Made by a program: the position numbers and the translations under genes. The notes under the pieces were generated by a model that did no database searches, was not told the origin of the DNA, and saw only the letters and a list, made by a program, of their open reading frames with translations. From assembly GCA_026874595.1 (NCBI GenBank), contig CM049311.1, positions 48,301,676 to 48,365,675 of the forward strand: 64,000 nt of DNA, written 5' to 3'. This DNA is from Sipunculus nudus. Its lineage: Eukaryota > Annelida > Sipuncula > Golfingiida > Sipunculidae. Shown here piece by piece: positions 24,579 to 37,435 of the stretch; within the stretch, counting starts at the first letter, position 1; each line of letters begins with the position of its first letter.

Positions 24579-26003
24579 TTACGTTAGACTTAGGGACTAA
24601 GAAATTAAATATAAATACAGGCAAACACCTGAAGCATATCAATACATATTTCTTGCTCAGTGGGAAATCATATGCATATCAAAATTAATAGTTTAGGTTC
24701 CAGACCAATGGATGTATAGATCAAGCCTCAACACAACCAGTTTCAAACATACAATATCTCCTCGTGCTCCCAGGGGAAAATGACCAGGTATAACAATTAC
24801 TCATCTTTCATATTTGGGGTATATAAAATAAATCACTGTGTCATAATATAAGTCTTCAACATGTGAGAACAGGTGACATATGAGCCCAGCCCCACCATGT
24901 ATTGTTTTGAGGACAGCACAAATACAGGGCAGTAATAAGTTAGCTTGATATATGCCAGACTTATTTCTACAAGGTCAGCTGGATGCCAGCATGTCTCCTA
25001 CGTTCACACTTCAATAAACAGATCTGATTTCCCCGTGGGTGTGGGGTCCTGAAACCAGCCAATGCGTCTGCTTGCTGCCGCTAACAAATACATCTCAACA
25101 TCATGGAACTGGTTCCTTTGAAGTTTATGTCAACAACTTGGATTTGTTGACAGGCTGTGTTTATAAGTATTGATGAAAATTCCTTCCCACCCTGTGCTAC
25201 CCCTGGCTATGTCAGCCAGGAGCCAGCAACACCCAGCTTGGGCTCCAGTACTTCCTCAGCAGCGCTGACATATACCCTGCAAGCATCAGGATCAGTCTTC
25301 CAGCTTAGACAATGAATGTGTTATCCTGGTAGATTGGCTCATAAGACTTTTAACTGACAGCAAACAGGTTTTATTTAAAGTGCATGACATGCTTTTATCA
25401 CAGAAACATCTTGCAATGACACCTTCAATGTTTATCAAGGACATTTTTTTGGTCCAAACTGACACCAACTTTGAAAGAAGTGAATTTTTCAGGTCTAGGT
25501 ATGTCTGGCAAGTATTTCATATTGTGACAGTCCCTGCACCATCTTCCTCCATCTGTCTGAGTACCCCAATACTACCCTGACCATCTATACCATACACATC
25601 TGGCTGATTTTTAACTTGCTCCACCCATATCACATCTGCTGGTCCTGTCAATCAGTTATCTGGATATAGACCCAAAACCTGAAGAAACCCAACACCACAA
25701 TAATACAGATTCCCCAAATGACATTTTTTTAGACTGATAAATATGACAGAGTCAAGACCAGGTATTTTACCTGTACCTGTACAAATTTACCATGTTGAGA
25801 ATACATGTACCTGGATGTCATGAGTAGAAGTAACTATACCTGTACCTCAAACTAAAGTTTTGTACCTGGTTAAATGTGTTCCAGGTTCATTATTCCTGCA
25901 TTGTTGGTCATGTTTTTGCATGTATAAAGAATGCTGATATATCTATTGTAGGTATATACTGTAATATACCATTAAACTTGGTATATGCTGGAAGTGGACA
26001 AGC
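24579..26003. other. unannotated stretch, candidate conserved non-coding DNA near 25.0-25.3 kb
   Basis: The part at about 25020-25300 has higher GC and no repeat partners; the rest is ordinary AT-rich sequence. A repeated 'tacctgtacctg' motif near 25765-25870 (and again near 26590) is a loose simple repeat. I see no exon. Confidence 0.4.
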
Positions 26004-26515
26004 TTAAAGGGGTCCAATCACCTTTGGTGCATGTTGAGTTAACATGAAAAATAGCTTCTTCCCTTTAAAATAAATCTGTACCTGCCAAAATATTGCCTTG
26101 AAACCTTGCTTACTCCTGTCAACGAGTGTCAAAAACAGTGGACCGGGCGCGATTACAGGTGTCAAAGTAAACACTGCGTGTGAGGCCATCTGCATCGCTG
26201 AGCCACAACACATGTCAATCAGGAGATGCCCTGACTGACTTTGCCAAAAAATGTCATACATATTCCCTCAGCCTAAAACGCTGCGTGTTGCAGCTCAAAA
26301 TCGGACCACCAGTCACACAGCTTTGTTATGGTAAACAGACACACGTGGACTTGGTTAACAACACACAGAGCCATAACGAGTTGTTAATCAGTCGTATGCA
26401 AGGAACAGAGACTGTGTGCTGGGACAGTTTTGCTGGGAAACTTTTGTATAAAGCAAAACTGAACTAATAGTGTGAAAGAACAAGCATAATATTTCTACTG
26501 ATTATGTCCCTTTAA
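26004..26515. mobile_element. TTAA-bounded MITE-like element
   Basis: The left end reads TTAAAGGGGTCCAATCAC. The right end, on the minus strand, reads TTAAAGGGACATAATCAG. About 14 of the first 18 bases agree, and both ends begin with TTAA, the target site of piggyBac-type transposons. At ~512 bp with no transposase it would be a non-autonomous copy. Two open frames (26004-26261 minus, 26180-26467 plus) overlap on opposite strands and are not credible genes. Confidence 0.65.
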
Positions 26516-27266
26516 CTAGAATAATAGAAGTATAATACAATATAATATAATTTAGTTCATGTTTCTTAAAATCCAACCAAAATTGTTTGTACCTGTACCT
26601 ATGTGCTTCCTTAGAATACCTTAAATTGGTACTCTGCAAAAGCCCAGCACCTGATCATCTTATCTACCTGTGCTACCACATAGCTGTACCTGGCCCCATC
26701 TCGACATGATATACTAATCACAATCTGCATTAAAATACTATATTTACTGGTTAGTGTGTTGTTCAACTTGCAAGCATTCAAAAAGCATATACCTTTTTAA
26801 ATTATAAAGGCCAACTTAAAAAGTAAATAAGTTTTTCATTGCCAATCAATCTCTCGATCCACAACATTTCACAGAAATCCAATCACAGCTTTGGTAGGTA
26901 TCTTGTGTAAAAAATTATATAGTTATATACAAACACTGCAGAATCTATTCTGCATAAATTCACTTAAAACAAAAAAACATATACAAATTTCCTAACTTTA
27001 TCCCTTTCTCCTTAATATTTTAAGTGAAACTAACCAAAGTCTTTAACATTTGTTAATAAATTGTCAAAGAACCATACATTGTGACATTTGCTGTATTAAC
27101 TTAGCTTAAGTTCTTATCAAGAGGTCATAAAAAGTGAGAAATACTGATATTAATAATCAGCTGCTCTGATAAAGCAGAACCTCTCTGAATTACAGACATT
27201 GTTCGGACCTGGCATTTGTCTGTAATACAGATACATAATACACTGTTTGGTTTTAATAATCATCAA
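26516..27266. other. unannotated non-coding stretch
   Basis: AT-rich, with no gene or shared repeat that I can see. Confidence 0.5.
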
Positions 27267-29018
27267 CTAGAATACGGGTAGTCGACAAGCGACTACATGT
27301 ATCCGCCTAAATCAGAGTGGAACAGGTGAAGTGAGGCATGGATTAAGTGGCAAGGGGAAATAAAGTGAAGTGTTGCATATTAGCATGGATGTCTGCAGCC
27401 AAATTGTGTATGAAGGTTGCCCCCCCCCCCCCCCCTACCACAAAATCCAGAAAGCCGTCCAAGTTGTATACATATGCAAAATTTAAGGCAGATAAGTCAA
27501 ACCACTACATGTATATGAGTGATTTTAGCCCGTGGCAGACAATCAGATGGACGCTGAGCAAAAATGGTTGCAGGTGACGGCACCAGTTTTGCGTATGATA
27601 AGGAGCTATGTGAGAACTATACACAAGCAAAACTTTGGCCCAATTGGTCAAACGGTTCCCAAGATATGAGCTTGGATGTCTGCTGCATAAACTAGAATGC
27701 AGGTGGCTCCACCTGTCACAAAATCAAGAGAGCTGTCGGGGATGTATAAACCTGCAAAATTTTAGCCAGATATGTCAAACCACTGACGAGATATGAGTGA
27801 TTTTATCCCATGGCAGACAGACAGGAGCTGTGCAAAAATGGCTGCAGGTGGCGCCACCAGTTTTGCGTATGTTATAAAGCTCTCCAAGGGCTACATTTGT
27901 GCAAAAAAATTTTCCTGATCAGTCAAAGGGTTCCCGAGATATGAGCTTAGATGTCTGCAGCGTAAACGTGAATGTAGGTGGCGCCACCTATCATAAAATC
28001 AGAAAAGCTATCCAGGATGTATACGCATGCCGAATTTCAGGTAAATTAGTCAAGTCACTGCAGAGATATGAGTGATTTTAACCCAAGGCAGACAAACAGA
28101 TGGACACTGTGCAAACATGGTTGCAGGTGGCGCCACCATTTTTTGTGTATGTTATAAAGCTCTCCAAGGGCTACATCTGTGCAAAAAAATTTTCCTGATC
28201 GGTCAAACGGTTCCCGAGATATGAGCTTGGATGTCTGCAGCCTAAACGTGAATGTAGGTGGCGCCACCTGTCACAAAATCAGAAAAGCTATTTAGGATGT
28301 ATACGCATGCCAAATTTCAGGTGAATTAGTCAAGTCACTGCAGAGATATGAGTGATTTTAACCCAAGGCAGATGAACAGATGGACACTGTGCAAACATGT
28401 CGCAGGTGGCGCCACCATTTTTTGTGTATGTTATAAAGCTCTCCAAGGGCTACATTTGTGCAAAAAAATTTTCCTGATCGGTCAAACGGTTCCCGAGATA
28501 TGAGCTTGGATGTCTGCAGCGTAAACGTGAATGTAGGTGGCGCCACCTGTCACAAAATCAGAAAAGCTATCCAGGATGTATACGCATGCCGAATTTCAGG
28601 TGAATTAGTCAAGTCACTGCAGAGATATGAGTGATTTTAACCCAAGGCAGACGAACAGATGGACACTGTGCAAACATGGTTGCAGGTGGCGCCACCATTT
28701 TTTGTGTATGTTATAAAGCTCTCCAAGGGCTACATTTGTGCAAAAAAATTTTCCTGATCCGTCAAACGGTTCCCGAGATATGTGGGTTTATGTGTGGAAA
28801 CAGACGCACAAACGGACGCAGAGCGCAGAGGAAAGGTCAGAGGTCAAAACAAAATCGGGGCGCAGCAGTTCACATGTGACCCGAAAATAATCCCGGGTTT
28901 CGTAAAATTCCGCCCAGCGGTTACGGAGGAGTTCTCCGGAAACCTAACAAAATCCGTGGCGGCGGCGGCGTGCAGCTGAAAACATAGTATCCGCAAAACT
29001 CTGTTTTGGTGGATACAA
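27267..29018 (-). mobile_element. Family A Helentron-like element, long copy (A3)
   Basis: Left: CTAGAATACGGGTAGTCGAC and AAGCGACTACATGTATCCGCC. Right: CTCTGTTTTGGTGGATACAA. The core contains GGTGGCGCCACC palindromes near 27851, 27981, 28130, 28259, 28409, 28539 and 28689, giving a dimeric unit of about 279 bp (130 + 149) present about three times with few differences between copies. A 16-C run at 27420-27435 replaces the first palindrome. A DR1-type AGGTCAGAGGTCA lies at 28834-28846, and a GGC-triplet tract lies before the end. Short frames inside simply repeat with the core and are not genes. Confidence 0.88.
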
Positions 29019-29078
29019 TTACAGAGTCTGGTATAGAGAAGTGACGATTCACATAAAGTTAGAATACTGTACAATCAA

Positions 29079-30540
29079 CTAGAATACGGGTAGTCGACAA
29101 GCGACTACATGTATCCGCCTAAATCAGAGTGGAACGGGTGAAGTGAGGCATGGATTGAGTGGCAAGGGGAAATAGAGTGAAGTGTTGCATATTAGCATGG
29201 ATGTCTGCAGCCAAATAGTGTATGTAGGTTGCGCCACCTACCACAAAATCCAGAAAGCCATCCAAGTTGTATACATATGCAAAAATTGAGGCAGATAAGT
29301 CAAACCACTATATGTTTATGAGTGTTTTGAGCCCGTGGCAGACAAACAGATGGATGCTGTGCAAAAATGGTTGAAGGTGGCGCCACCAGTTTTGCGTATG
29401 ATAAAGAGCTATGTGAGAACTATACACATGCAAAACTTTGGCCCAATCGGTCAAACGGTTCCCAAGATATGAGCTTGGATGTCTGCTGCATAATCTAGAA
29501 TGCAGGTGGCGCCACCTGTCATGAAATCAAGAGAGCTGTCGGGGATGTATAAACCTGCAAAATTTTAGGCAGATATGTCAAACCACTGCCGAGATATGAG
29601 TGATTTTATCCCATGACAAACAAACAGACAGGAGCTGTGCAAAAATGGCTGCAGGTGGCGCCACCAGTTTTGCATATGATGAAGAGCTATGTGAGATCTA
29701 TACACATGCAAAATTTTGGCCCAATCGGTCAAACGGTTCCCGAGATATGAGCTTGGATGTCTGCAGCGTAAATGTAAATGTAGGTGGTGCCACCTGTCAT
29801 AAAATCAGAAAATCTATCCAGGATGTATACGCATGCCGAATTTCAGGTGAATTAGTCAAGTCACTGCAGAGATATGAGTGATTTGAACCCAAGGCAGACG
29901 AACAGATGGACACTGTGCAAACATGGTTTCAGGTGGCGCCACCATTTTTTGTGTATGTTATAAAGCTCTCCAAGGGCTACATTTGTGCAAAAAAATTTTC
30001 CTGATCGGTCAAACGGTTCCCAAGATATGAGCTTGAACGTCTGCAGTGTAAACGTGAATTTAGGTGGCGCCACCTGTCATAAAATCAGAAAAGCTATCCA
30101 GGATGTTTACGCATGCCGAATTTCAGGTGAATTAGTCTAGTCACTGCAGAGATATGAGTGATTTTAACCCAAGGCAGATGAACAGATGGACACTGTGCAA
30201 ACATGGTTGCAGGTGGTGCCACCATTTTTTGTGTATGTTATAAAGCTCTCCAAGGGCTACATTTGTGCAAAAAAATTTTCCTGATCGGTCAAACGGTTCC
30301 CGAGATTTGTGGGTTTATGTGTGGAAACAGACGCACAAACGGAAGCAGAGCGCAGAGGAAAGGTCAGAGGTCAAAACAAAATCGGGGCGCAGCAGTTCAC
30401 ATGTGACCTGAACATAATCCCGGGTTTCGTAAAATTCCGCCCAGCGGTTACGGAGGAGTTCTCCGGACACCTACGCGGCCGCGGCCGCGGCGTGCAGCTG
30501 AAAACATAGTATCCGCAAAACTCTGTTTTGGCGGATACAA
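29079..30540 (-). mobile_element. Family A Helentron-like element (A4), head-to-tail with A3
   Basis: Same ends as A3: CTAGAATACGGGTAGTCGAC at 29079 and CTCTGTTTTGGCGGATACAA at 30540. The core palindromes and the 279-bp dimeric unit are the same, with fewer units. The DR1 motif AGGTCAGAGGTCA lies at 30361-30373. The triplet tract reads GCGGCCGCGGCCGCGG here instead of pure GGC. Only 60 bp separate it from A3, in the same orientation. Confidence 0.88.
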
Positions 30541-32273
30541 TGATCCTTAGTGGATTATAATTGTAATGCATCCTTTGATCATGACACAGCAAGGCACAAT
30601 GTCAAGTTAAATGTGCTGCTTGTGAATTTATTCAAAAGGCATTATTCTATAAATATGCAAATCCAGCCATCATGGACCGCCATGAAATACCAGCAATAAG
30701 AACCTTTGGATACAAAGGCCACAGAGCTCAAACACAGGGTTAATATTTTGTTTCATGCAGCTGGGAGCAGGTGGGAAAGGCAGCCATTTCTGACGCCGTC
30801 ATAAGATTACAAAAATTATGTGATAACAATGCATGAAATTAGTTCTTAGGCAGGCAGAAAGTGTTCCAATTGGCTCTCTTAAAAAGTAAAATCTGCTCTT
30901 TTATGGAGGAACGTGATAATTAGGCCTGGCGATATCCATAGCATCTATGGTGCTAGTAGCAAAAGGAAATTAACTTGTTTCACTTATTGGCAGGGATCAT
31001 TATTTGATCATGTTGCCAGAATCGGTGCCCTTATTTATCAATTCTCACCAGCGACAGACTGCAGTGAAACGATAACAGCCAGAAAATCACAAAAAGGAAT
31101 GTGCCAGATTACGTCTTCCTGTGTGCTTGTGAGGATAGGGAGGTGAGGCCATTCACTGGCTTGGCCATTGTTTGCGTTGGGTTCTATCTGTCTGAGCTGT
31201 TGTCCTCTGGGGTTTAGCAACCTAATACACTGTAACGCAGGGATGATGGCTAATTTCCAGCCCTGTGTTACCAGTCTATTATGTACTGATCAAGTAACAA
31301 CAGTCTCTATGGCCATTGATTTCCAGCCAATGCTTTACACGACAAAGTGACTGCAGCTCCATTTGGTACATTTATTAAACACATCTGTTGACTCTAACCC
31401 ATCTTTCTTTAGTAATTTCTTACAGTAGATAATAAATTTCCCTCTGTAGCCAGTTAGATTACTGCCATCAGTAAGTACAGTCATCTCTATACCTATTAGA
31501 AATTCACTTAATAGGAAGTTTGTTTATTTGCATATTGCAGAAATTAAGATTCCTTTCATCTCCGAGTACAATAAAAAATGTCCTGCTATTAGCAACACAT
31601 ATATGAGCATTTTTCAGCTTTTATCAATAAGAATTTCCTGAATTCTGGAAATAGGTGGTGTAGACAATGAACTAACCACATCACTAGCCACATCACGTAC
31701 AAATTCTAAACCTGTCTGACAAACATGCAGACCTCTACCACAAACATTCTTCATTTTGTATCAGAACTGTTTAAAGACTGACTCTCCTTTTTCCTTAAAG
31801 TCTGATTGTGGCCTCCATTTAAATTTCACTTTATAGAAATCTCTGCTTATTTGCAATCATGAACCTGACAAATATCTGTTGCTATTAAGTCGGAATTTTT
31901 ACGATATATCTATGGAATATAATTTTACTGTTACAAAAATTACTTTCTAACTTTGCAATTGTATCTTTTGTGCATCGTTTGGAACTGACAGTACTAATGT
32001 GAAATACTGGTTAAACAAATAAAGGCATGTATCACTATTTTCACATCTTTTACAGATTTGTATCATTCTTTATACCACTTTTATCGGGTGGTATATTTAA
32101 TCTATTCATGACCGTTAAATCTTTCTGATACTGATGTTCTGGGTGAGTCATTAACAAGTTCATAAACATATTATAAATAAGTTTTTTTTAAGCACTGATG
32201 ACAAAGTTTTATAATTTTTTACTATAGGCAATGTGTCAGGGATGTAAATAAATTATCAAAGAATAAGTTTGAA
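30541..32273. other. repeat-poor stretch, candidate conserved non-coding DNA
   Basis: About 30640-31380 has even composition, no repeat partner in the window and no plausible exon; the frames at 30913-31350 overlap on both strands. The remainder is AT-rich. Conservation is untested. Confidence 0.35.
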
Positions 32274-32830
32274 CTAGAGTGGCTTGATTTTGCACTTGCG
32301 AAAACAGATGTCTCCCCCCCCCGTCCCCTTTGCATATAGGTTATATCAATGTAGACACGGTGAGAGATCTGACCCTGTCAAGGTCATCAGGTTTCATACT
32401 CATCCAAGATTTTGGTAGGAAAATTCATTGTTTCAAATTTGGGAGGAAAATATCAAACCTTTCAAAAGTTATCACGTTCACAAGACAATAACTATAAATT
32501 GGCTGATTTGACATTGAAGATACTGGTCAAGGTCACCAGCTTTTGAACTCCTTCACAAACATTGTAGGAACAATCGGTGTACCAAATTTGAGGACAAAAT
32601 GGAAAATACTTCAAAAGTTATGGGCTTCACAAAATTTTACATTTTGGCAGATTTGACCTTGTAGATGAAGGTCAAGGTCACCGGGTTTCAAACTCGTCTG
32701 AGATTTTGGTGGGAACAACCAATGTTTCAAAATGCAGAGGAAATATGCAGCCCTTAAAAGTTATCGCGTTCAAAGATATCCTACAAAAATTTAACATTTC
32801 TAATGTAAAGCTACATTTTACCATGCCAAT
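32274..32830 (-). mobile_element. Family D repeat (Helentron-like core, CTAG end)
   Basis: It begins CTAGAGTGGCTTG with a later poly-C run, then has three core units of about 145-150 bp, each with AAGGTCAAGGTCACC or similar (about 32377, 32525 and 32670) followed by 'ttcaaactc-tc-gagattttggt-ggaac' and 'caaaagttat'. The same unit appears inside family B elements and at 59950-60440 and 63890-64000. The right end is not clear. Confidence 0.55.
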
Positions 32831-34411
32831 ATTCAAGAGGAAAATACCTACAATACTTGAATGGAGTTACAATGGCACCATTTGATTGGGAGCCTGCAGC
32901 ATGCAGATGACAGCACGCAGATGACAGCACTGTACATGAGGGACTTAAGATCAGATTAATGAAGAGTACTCCTTTTTTTCCGGAATATCATTACAGAATT
33001 AGAGCAAATGCATGTGTTTTACATATATCTTGTAAGTATATTTTTTTTTGTATTCATCCATAGATAATTTCCTGCATTAACATAATTTGAAATATGAGCC
33101 TGGGCTATAAATTGAGATCTTTCTTGAATCAACCTCTGTGCCAAGATTCAATATATTAAATATGAGTTCTTGGCAATCCAGAGGCTAGTCAAATTAAAAT
33201 TATTGTATTTTTACCAACCTCATCAAAGTAGAGCTATCCATAATTTAAAGAGTTACTGAACCTTTAAATAGGCACTAGATTATAGTTTGGTTCCAAACAG
33301 ACAATTATTACCACAATCTTAATTGCTCAGTTAATGGCTACATGGGGTTTTAACAAATTAAACAGGTTTGACTTTATATCCATACAAATGTACGATGACT
33401 CGTACTTAATTTTCCCATGTCTTATAATGAATGCTGAGTGTACCACTATGCATATTATACAATATAACTCATGCAATAATAAAAGGAAATTCATAAAATT
33501 TGCAGGGCATTTCGGGAATGTGCCAATGAAGAAAGATTAGATTTTGCTGTGGATCGAGCACATGATCTTTATTCAGGAGCATCATAAAGAATTATTAATT
33601 CACAAATGTACAGTCACTTATATGCATGAATGAACTGGGGAATATGGCTTTTGGAGCATCCCACAATACTATGTGAACTAAGAAAAGCAAACACATCCCT
33701 TAAGAAGGGTCTTGAAATGTGCTCAGAACAGATGTACATCACTAGGTAGAGTATGTGTATGTCATGCAGTCAGACAGGAGACACTGTGTCCACTGATATA
33801 CTTCACTCTACTCCCGGGCCTGTCTGGGAGCGCAAGATAAAAACTAACATGGGAGTTTGTCCCATAGGATAGCTGTGAATCATAAAAGAGATAAAAAATG
33901 TAGCCCACTACATGATATCATATTACTTACCAGTTATATGCACAGGCATCTTTCATATTGCATAATCTGACTGCACGTAACATGACCCAGTGAAATTTAA
34001 ACTTTTTTTTAACCAACTGTGAAACTTCAGATGACTTTAGCTTTGGGTATCATTTACATCTGGACAGTGTTTCAACCTAATCCAAAAGAAGTGCATGATA
34101 ATTTAACTTATTAAGGTCACAGTAATAAAAAGGTGAAGTTTTGTCCATATAATGTGATTTAAATTAGTAAAGTGTTAATGGAGTCAATTTACATCTGCAT
34201 ACCAATCAAGTTTCACTCTCTCTGTTAATATTAACCTTGTCGCAGCGCAGGGTAAAAAAGAGTCCAATTATATCTTTATTGCTATTTGCTGTGTGAAAAC
34301 AGTATAGGCATATCTAAATCAATTGTAGCAGTTAAATGTGGAATTAGGTTAGGTATAACAAGACTGCTTGTTGGAGCCACATGAGATAACAGTGATCATG
34401 TTCTTCAGTAT
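32831..34411. other. unannotated non-coding stretch
   Basis: No gene seen. It contains one copy of the dispersed repeat described at 33503-33630; the rest is AT-rich single-copy-looking sequence. Confidence 0.45.
33503..33630 (+). repeat. Dispersed repeat, copy 1
   Basis: 'GGGCATTTCGGGAATGTGCC', 'AATGAAGAA', 'GTGGATCGAGCACATGATC' and 'ACAGTCACTTATATGCATGA' align in order with 63355-63476. The two copies differ by substitutions and small indels. No termini are recognised. Confidence 0.65.
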
Positions 34412-36215
34412 AGATAACATTAAGATACCTTTGTTTCAGCCAAGTGTAAAAACAATTAATATAGTTATATCCAGAGTGCTTGTTTCAGCCCACTGAGAAA
34501 TTAGATCTGTTATATCCCGATCACTTGATGCAGCCCTCTATGATAAGCCCAGTTCTATCTGGATTATTTGTTGTAGCTCATTCAGAAAACAGTCCTGTTG
34601 TATCAATCACTTGTTTAAGCCAAGTGAGAAAACAGCTTGGTTACATCCAGAAGGCTTGCAAGTTTATCTTGCAGTCCAGTTTGCAAACCATTCAGTTACA
34701 TCCAGACTACTTGTTGCAGCAAAACATGAAAACTGTCCAGTTATACACCAAGCTTTTTGCAGCTTAGTATGAAAATAATTCAGTTATATCCAGTTCACTT
34801 GATGTCGCCCAGTACAAAAATAGTTCAGTTATATCAAGATAACTTGACACGGCCCAGAATCAAATCAGTTCAGTTATATCCAGATCATTTGATGCAGCCC
34901 AGTATTTAATCTGTTTAGTTATATCCAGATCACTTGATGAAGCCGAGTATCAAATCATTTCAGTTATATCCAGATCACTTGATGTGGCCCAGTATCATAT
35001 CAGTTCAGTTATATCCAGATCATTTGATGAAGCCCAGTATTTGATCTGTTTAGTTATATCCAGATCACTTGATGCAGCCCAGTATCAAATCAGTTCAGTT
35101 ATATTAAGATCACTTGATGAAGCCCAGTATTAAATCAATTCAGTTATATCCAGATCACTTGATGCAGCCCAGTATCAAATCAGTTCAGTTATATTCAGAT
35201 CACTTGATGCAGCCCAGTATCAAATCAGTTCAGTTATATCCAGATCACTTGATGCGGCCCAGTATCAAATCAGTTCAGTTATATCCAGATCATTTGATGC
35301 AGCCCAGTATCAAATCAGTTCAGTTATATCCAGATCACTTGATGCAGCCCAGTATCAAATCAGTTCATTATATTCAGATCACTTGATGCAGCCCAGTATC
35401 AAATCAGTTCAGTTATATCCAGATCACTTGATGCGGCCCAGTATCAAATCAGTTCAGTTATATCCAGATCATCTGATGCAGCCCAGTATCAAATCAGTTC
35501 AGTTATATCCAGATCACTTGATGCAGCCCAGTATCAAATCAGTTCAGTTATATCCAGATCACTTGATGCGGCCCAGTATCAAATCAGTTCAGTTATATCC
35601 AGATCATTTGATGCAGCCCAGTATCAAATCAGTTCAGTTATATCCAGATCACTTGATGCAGCCAAGTATCAAAACAGTTCAGTTATATCCAGACCATTTG
35701 ATGCAGCCCAGTATCAAATCTGTTCAGTTATATCCAGATCACTTGATGCAGCCCAGTATCAAATCTGTTCAGTTGTATCGAGATCACTTGATGCAGCCCA
35801 GTATCAAATCACTTCAGTTATTACCAGGTCACTTGATGCAGCCCAGTATCAAATCAGTTCAGTTATAACCAAGATCACTTGATGCGGCCCAGTATCAAAT
35901 CAGTTCAGTTATATCCAGATCACTTGATGCAGCCCAGTATCAAATCAGTGCAGTTATATCCAGATCATTTGATGCGGCCAAGTATCAAATCAGTTCAGTT
36001 ATATCCAGATCACTTGATGCAGCCCAGTATCAAATCTGTTCAGTTATATCCAGATCACTTGATGCAGCCCAGTATCAAATCAGTTCAGTTATATCCAAAT
36101 CACTTGATGCGGCCCAGTATCAAATCAGTTCAGTTACATCCAGATCATTTGATGTAACCCAGTATTAAAACAGTTTAGTTATATCCAGATCGCTTGATGC
36201 AGCACAGTTTTATGC
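34412..36215 (+). repeat. 45-bp minisatellite, about 40 units
   Basis: The unit is built from CAGTTATATCCAGATCACTT, GATGCAGCCCAGTATCAAAT and CAGTT. Units are diverged at the left edge (34412-34950) and very uniform from 35120 to 36120. Because 45 is a multiple of three and one frame lacks stops, it reads as a 15-residue repeat (SIKSVQLYPDHLMQP) in three stretches (35114-35386, 35383-35868, 35879-36157). Frame breaks at about 35370 and 35865 and the lack of conserved flanks argue against a gene. Variants CACTT/CATTT and GCAGCC/GCGGCC recur in a loose 3- to 4-unit pattern. Confidence 0.93.
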
Positions 36216-37435
36216 AAAGGGAGATCTTTCACATTAGGTGCCTGCTGAGGCCACATATTTATCTAAAGCAGTAAGACACAGCACACTTCCTAATATTGTG
36301 GTTTCCTTATATAATATGACTGATGACAAAAGTTTATTTAATCTTTTTAGTGCATTGCAATATTTTCACATATACTTTACCCGTAAAACATTGATTACGG
36401 TAAAATATTACCACACTGAGGCATTTTCCTAATTATACAATGATAAATACAACATTGCAGAATTTCCGATAAATAATTATCTTAAATTAGCATTACAGCA
36501 CAATTGGTATCTGACACAAAGCTCTTCTTTTCAGGATTAACACAATGTACTTTGATTACAAGCACTTGACCATGAACGGGCCTGGCTGTGGGGCTGGTAA
36601 TTGGTATTGACCAGTGGTGTATAGGCTGTCATATTACAGGCCTGAACTGACTACCACAGACCATCCTTGAATTGGCACAGCCTTTGTGCTTCTACGGAGC
36701 TTTTATCAATTCTACCCCTGGCTGTGCTCCACCACTTTCATGGCTGACCAACACCCGTTATAAATCAATCTTTTATTACTACCAGATAATAGTATTATGT
36801 TGATGTATTCTGTTACTGATCTAACTCCTATGATTCCCAGAAGCTGCAAGCAGCAATACGTAAACTAATGAATTTGTTAAAACATGAGAACTGATATACA
36901 TAAAACAATTATATAAACAACATTAGAACAAGTGCAATTTACTGAAAAAGTATTTTCCATAGATATTTTTGGAAAGTTTCTCTTAATTAAATCTAAAAAA
37001 ATCAAAGTATAAATACTCAAATAAGCTCCAAGGTATTTTCCAACAAATATATTTGCATAATTTTTTTTAACTTTACATACCTTATTTGACTTCATGAGCA
37101 ACCCAGGTGCTCACCTGAGTGTATGATAGTTCAGATCCCTGTAGAGCATTCCAACCCTTTAGAGCCCAAATTTGCCACACTTTGGTAAACTGGCAACTTG
37201 AATGACTGACCATCCCAATGTTGTGCAAGCTTTGGCATCAAAATGCCATATTCAAATTTTGTATTAGTGGTCCTCATCCATGTAGGAATATATGACTGAT
37301 ATGATCATTAATGTATTAAATAAATGGCAACTTTAGATTGCTCACGATGAGCAGCTGGTCAGAAGGGGGGATGGTTTATAGAGGAGTCACACTTATTAGG
37401 TCAAATAAGTATTAATTACATTCTATTAAAGGTTT
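36216..37435. other. unannotated stretch, candidate conserved non-coding DNA near 36.5-36.8 kb
   Basis: About 36540-36760 is less AT-rich and has no repeat partner. A GAGCAACCCAGGTGCTC hairpin-like motif lies at about 37097-37113. No exon seen. Confidence 0.4.

Noticed and set aside
35114-36157. Repetitive protein of 15-residue units
   Set aside because: The open frame follows from a 45-bp unit without stops; indels shift the frame within the array and the flanks do not continue it.
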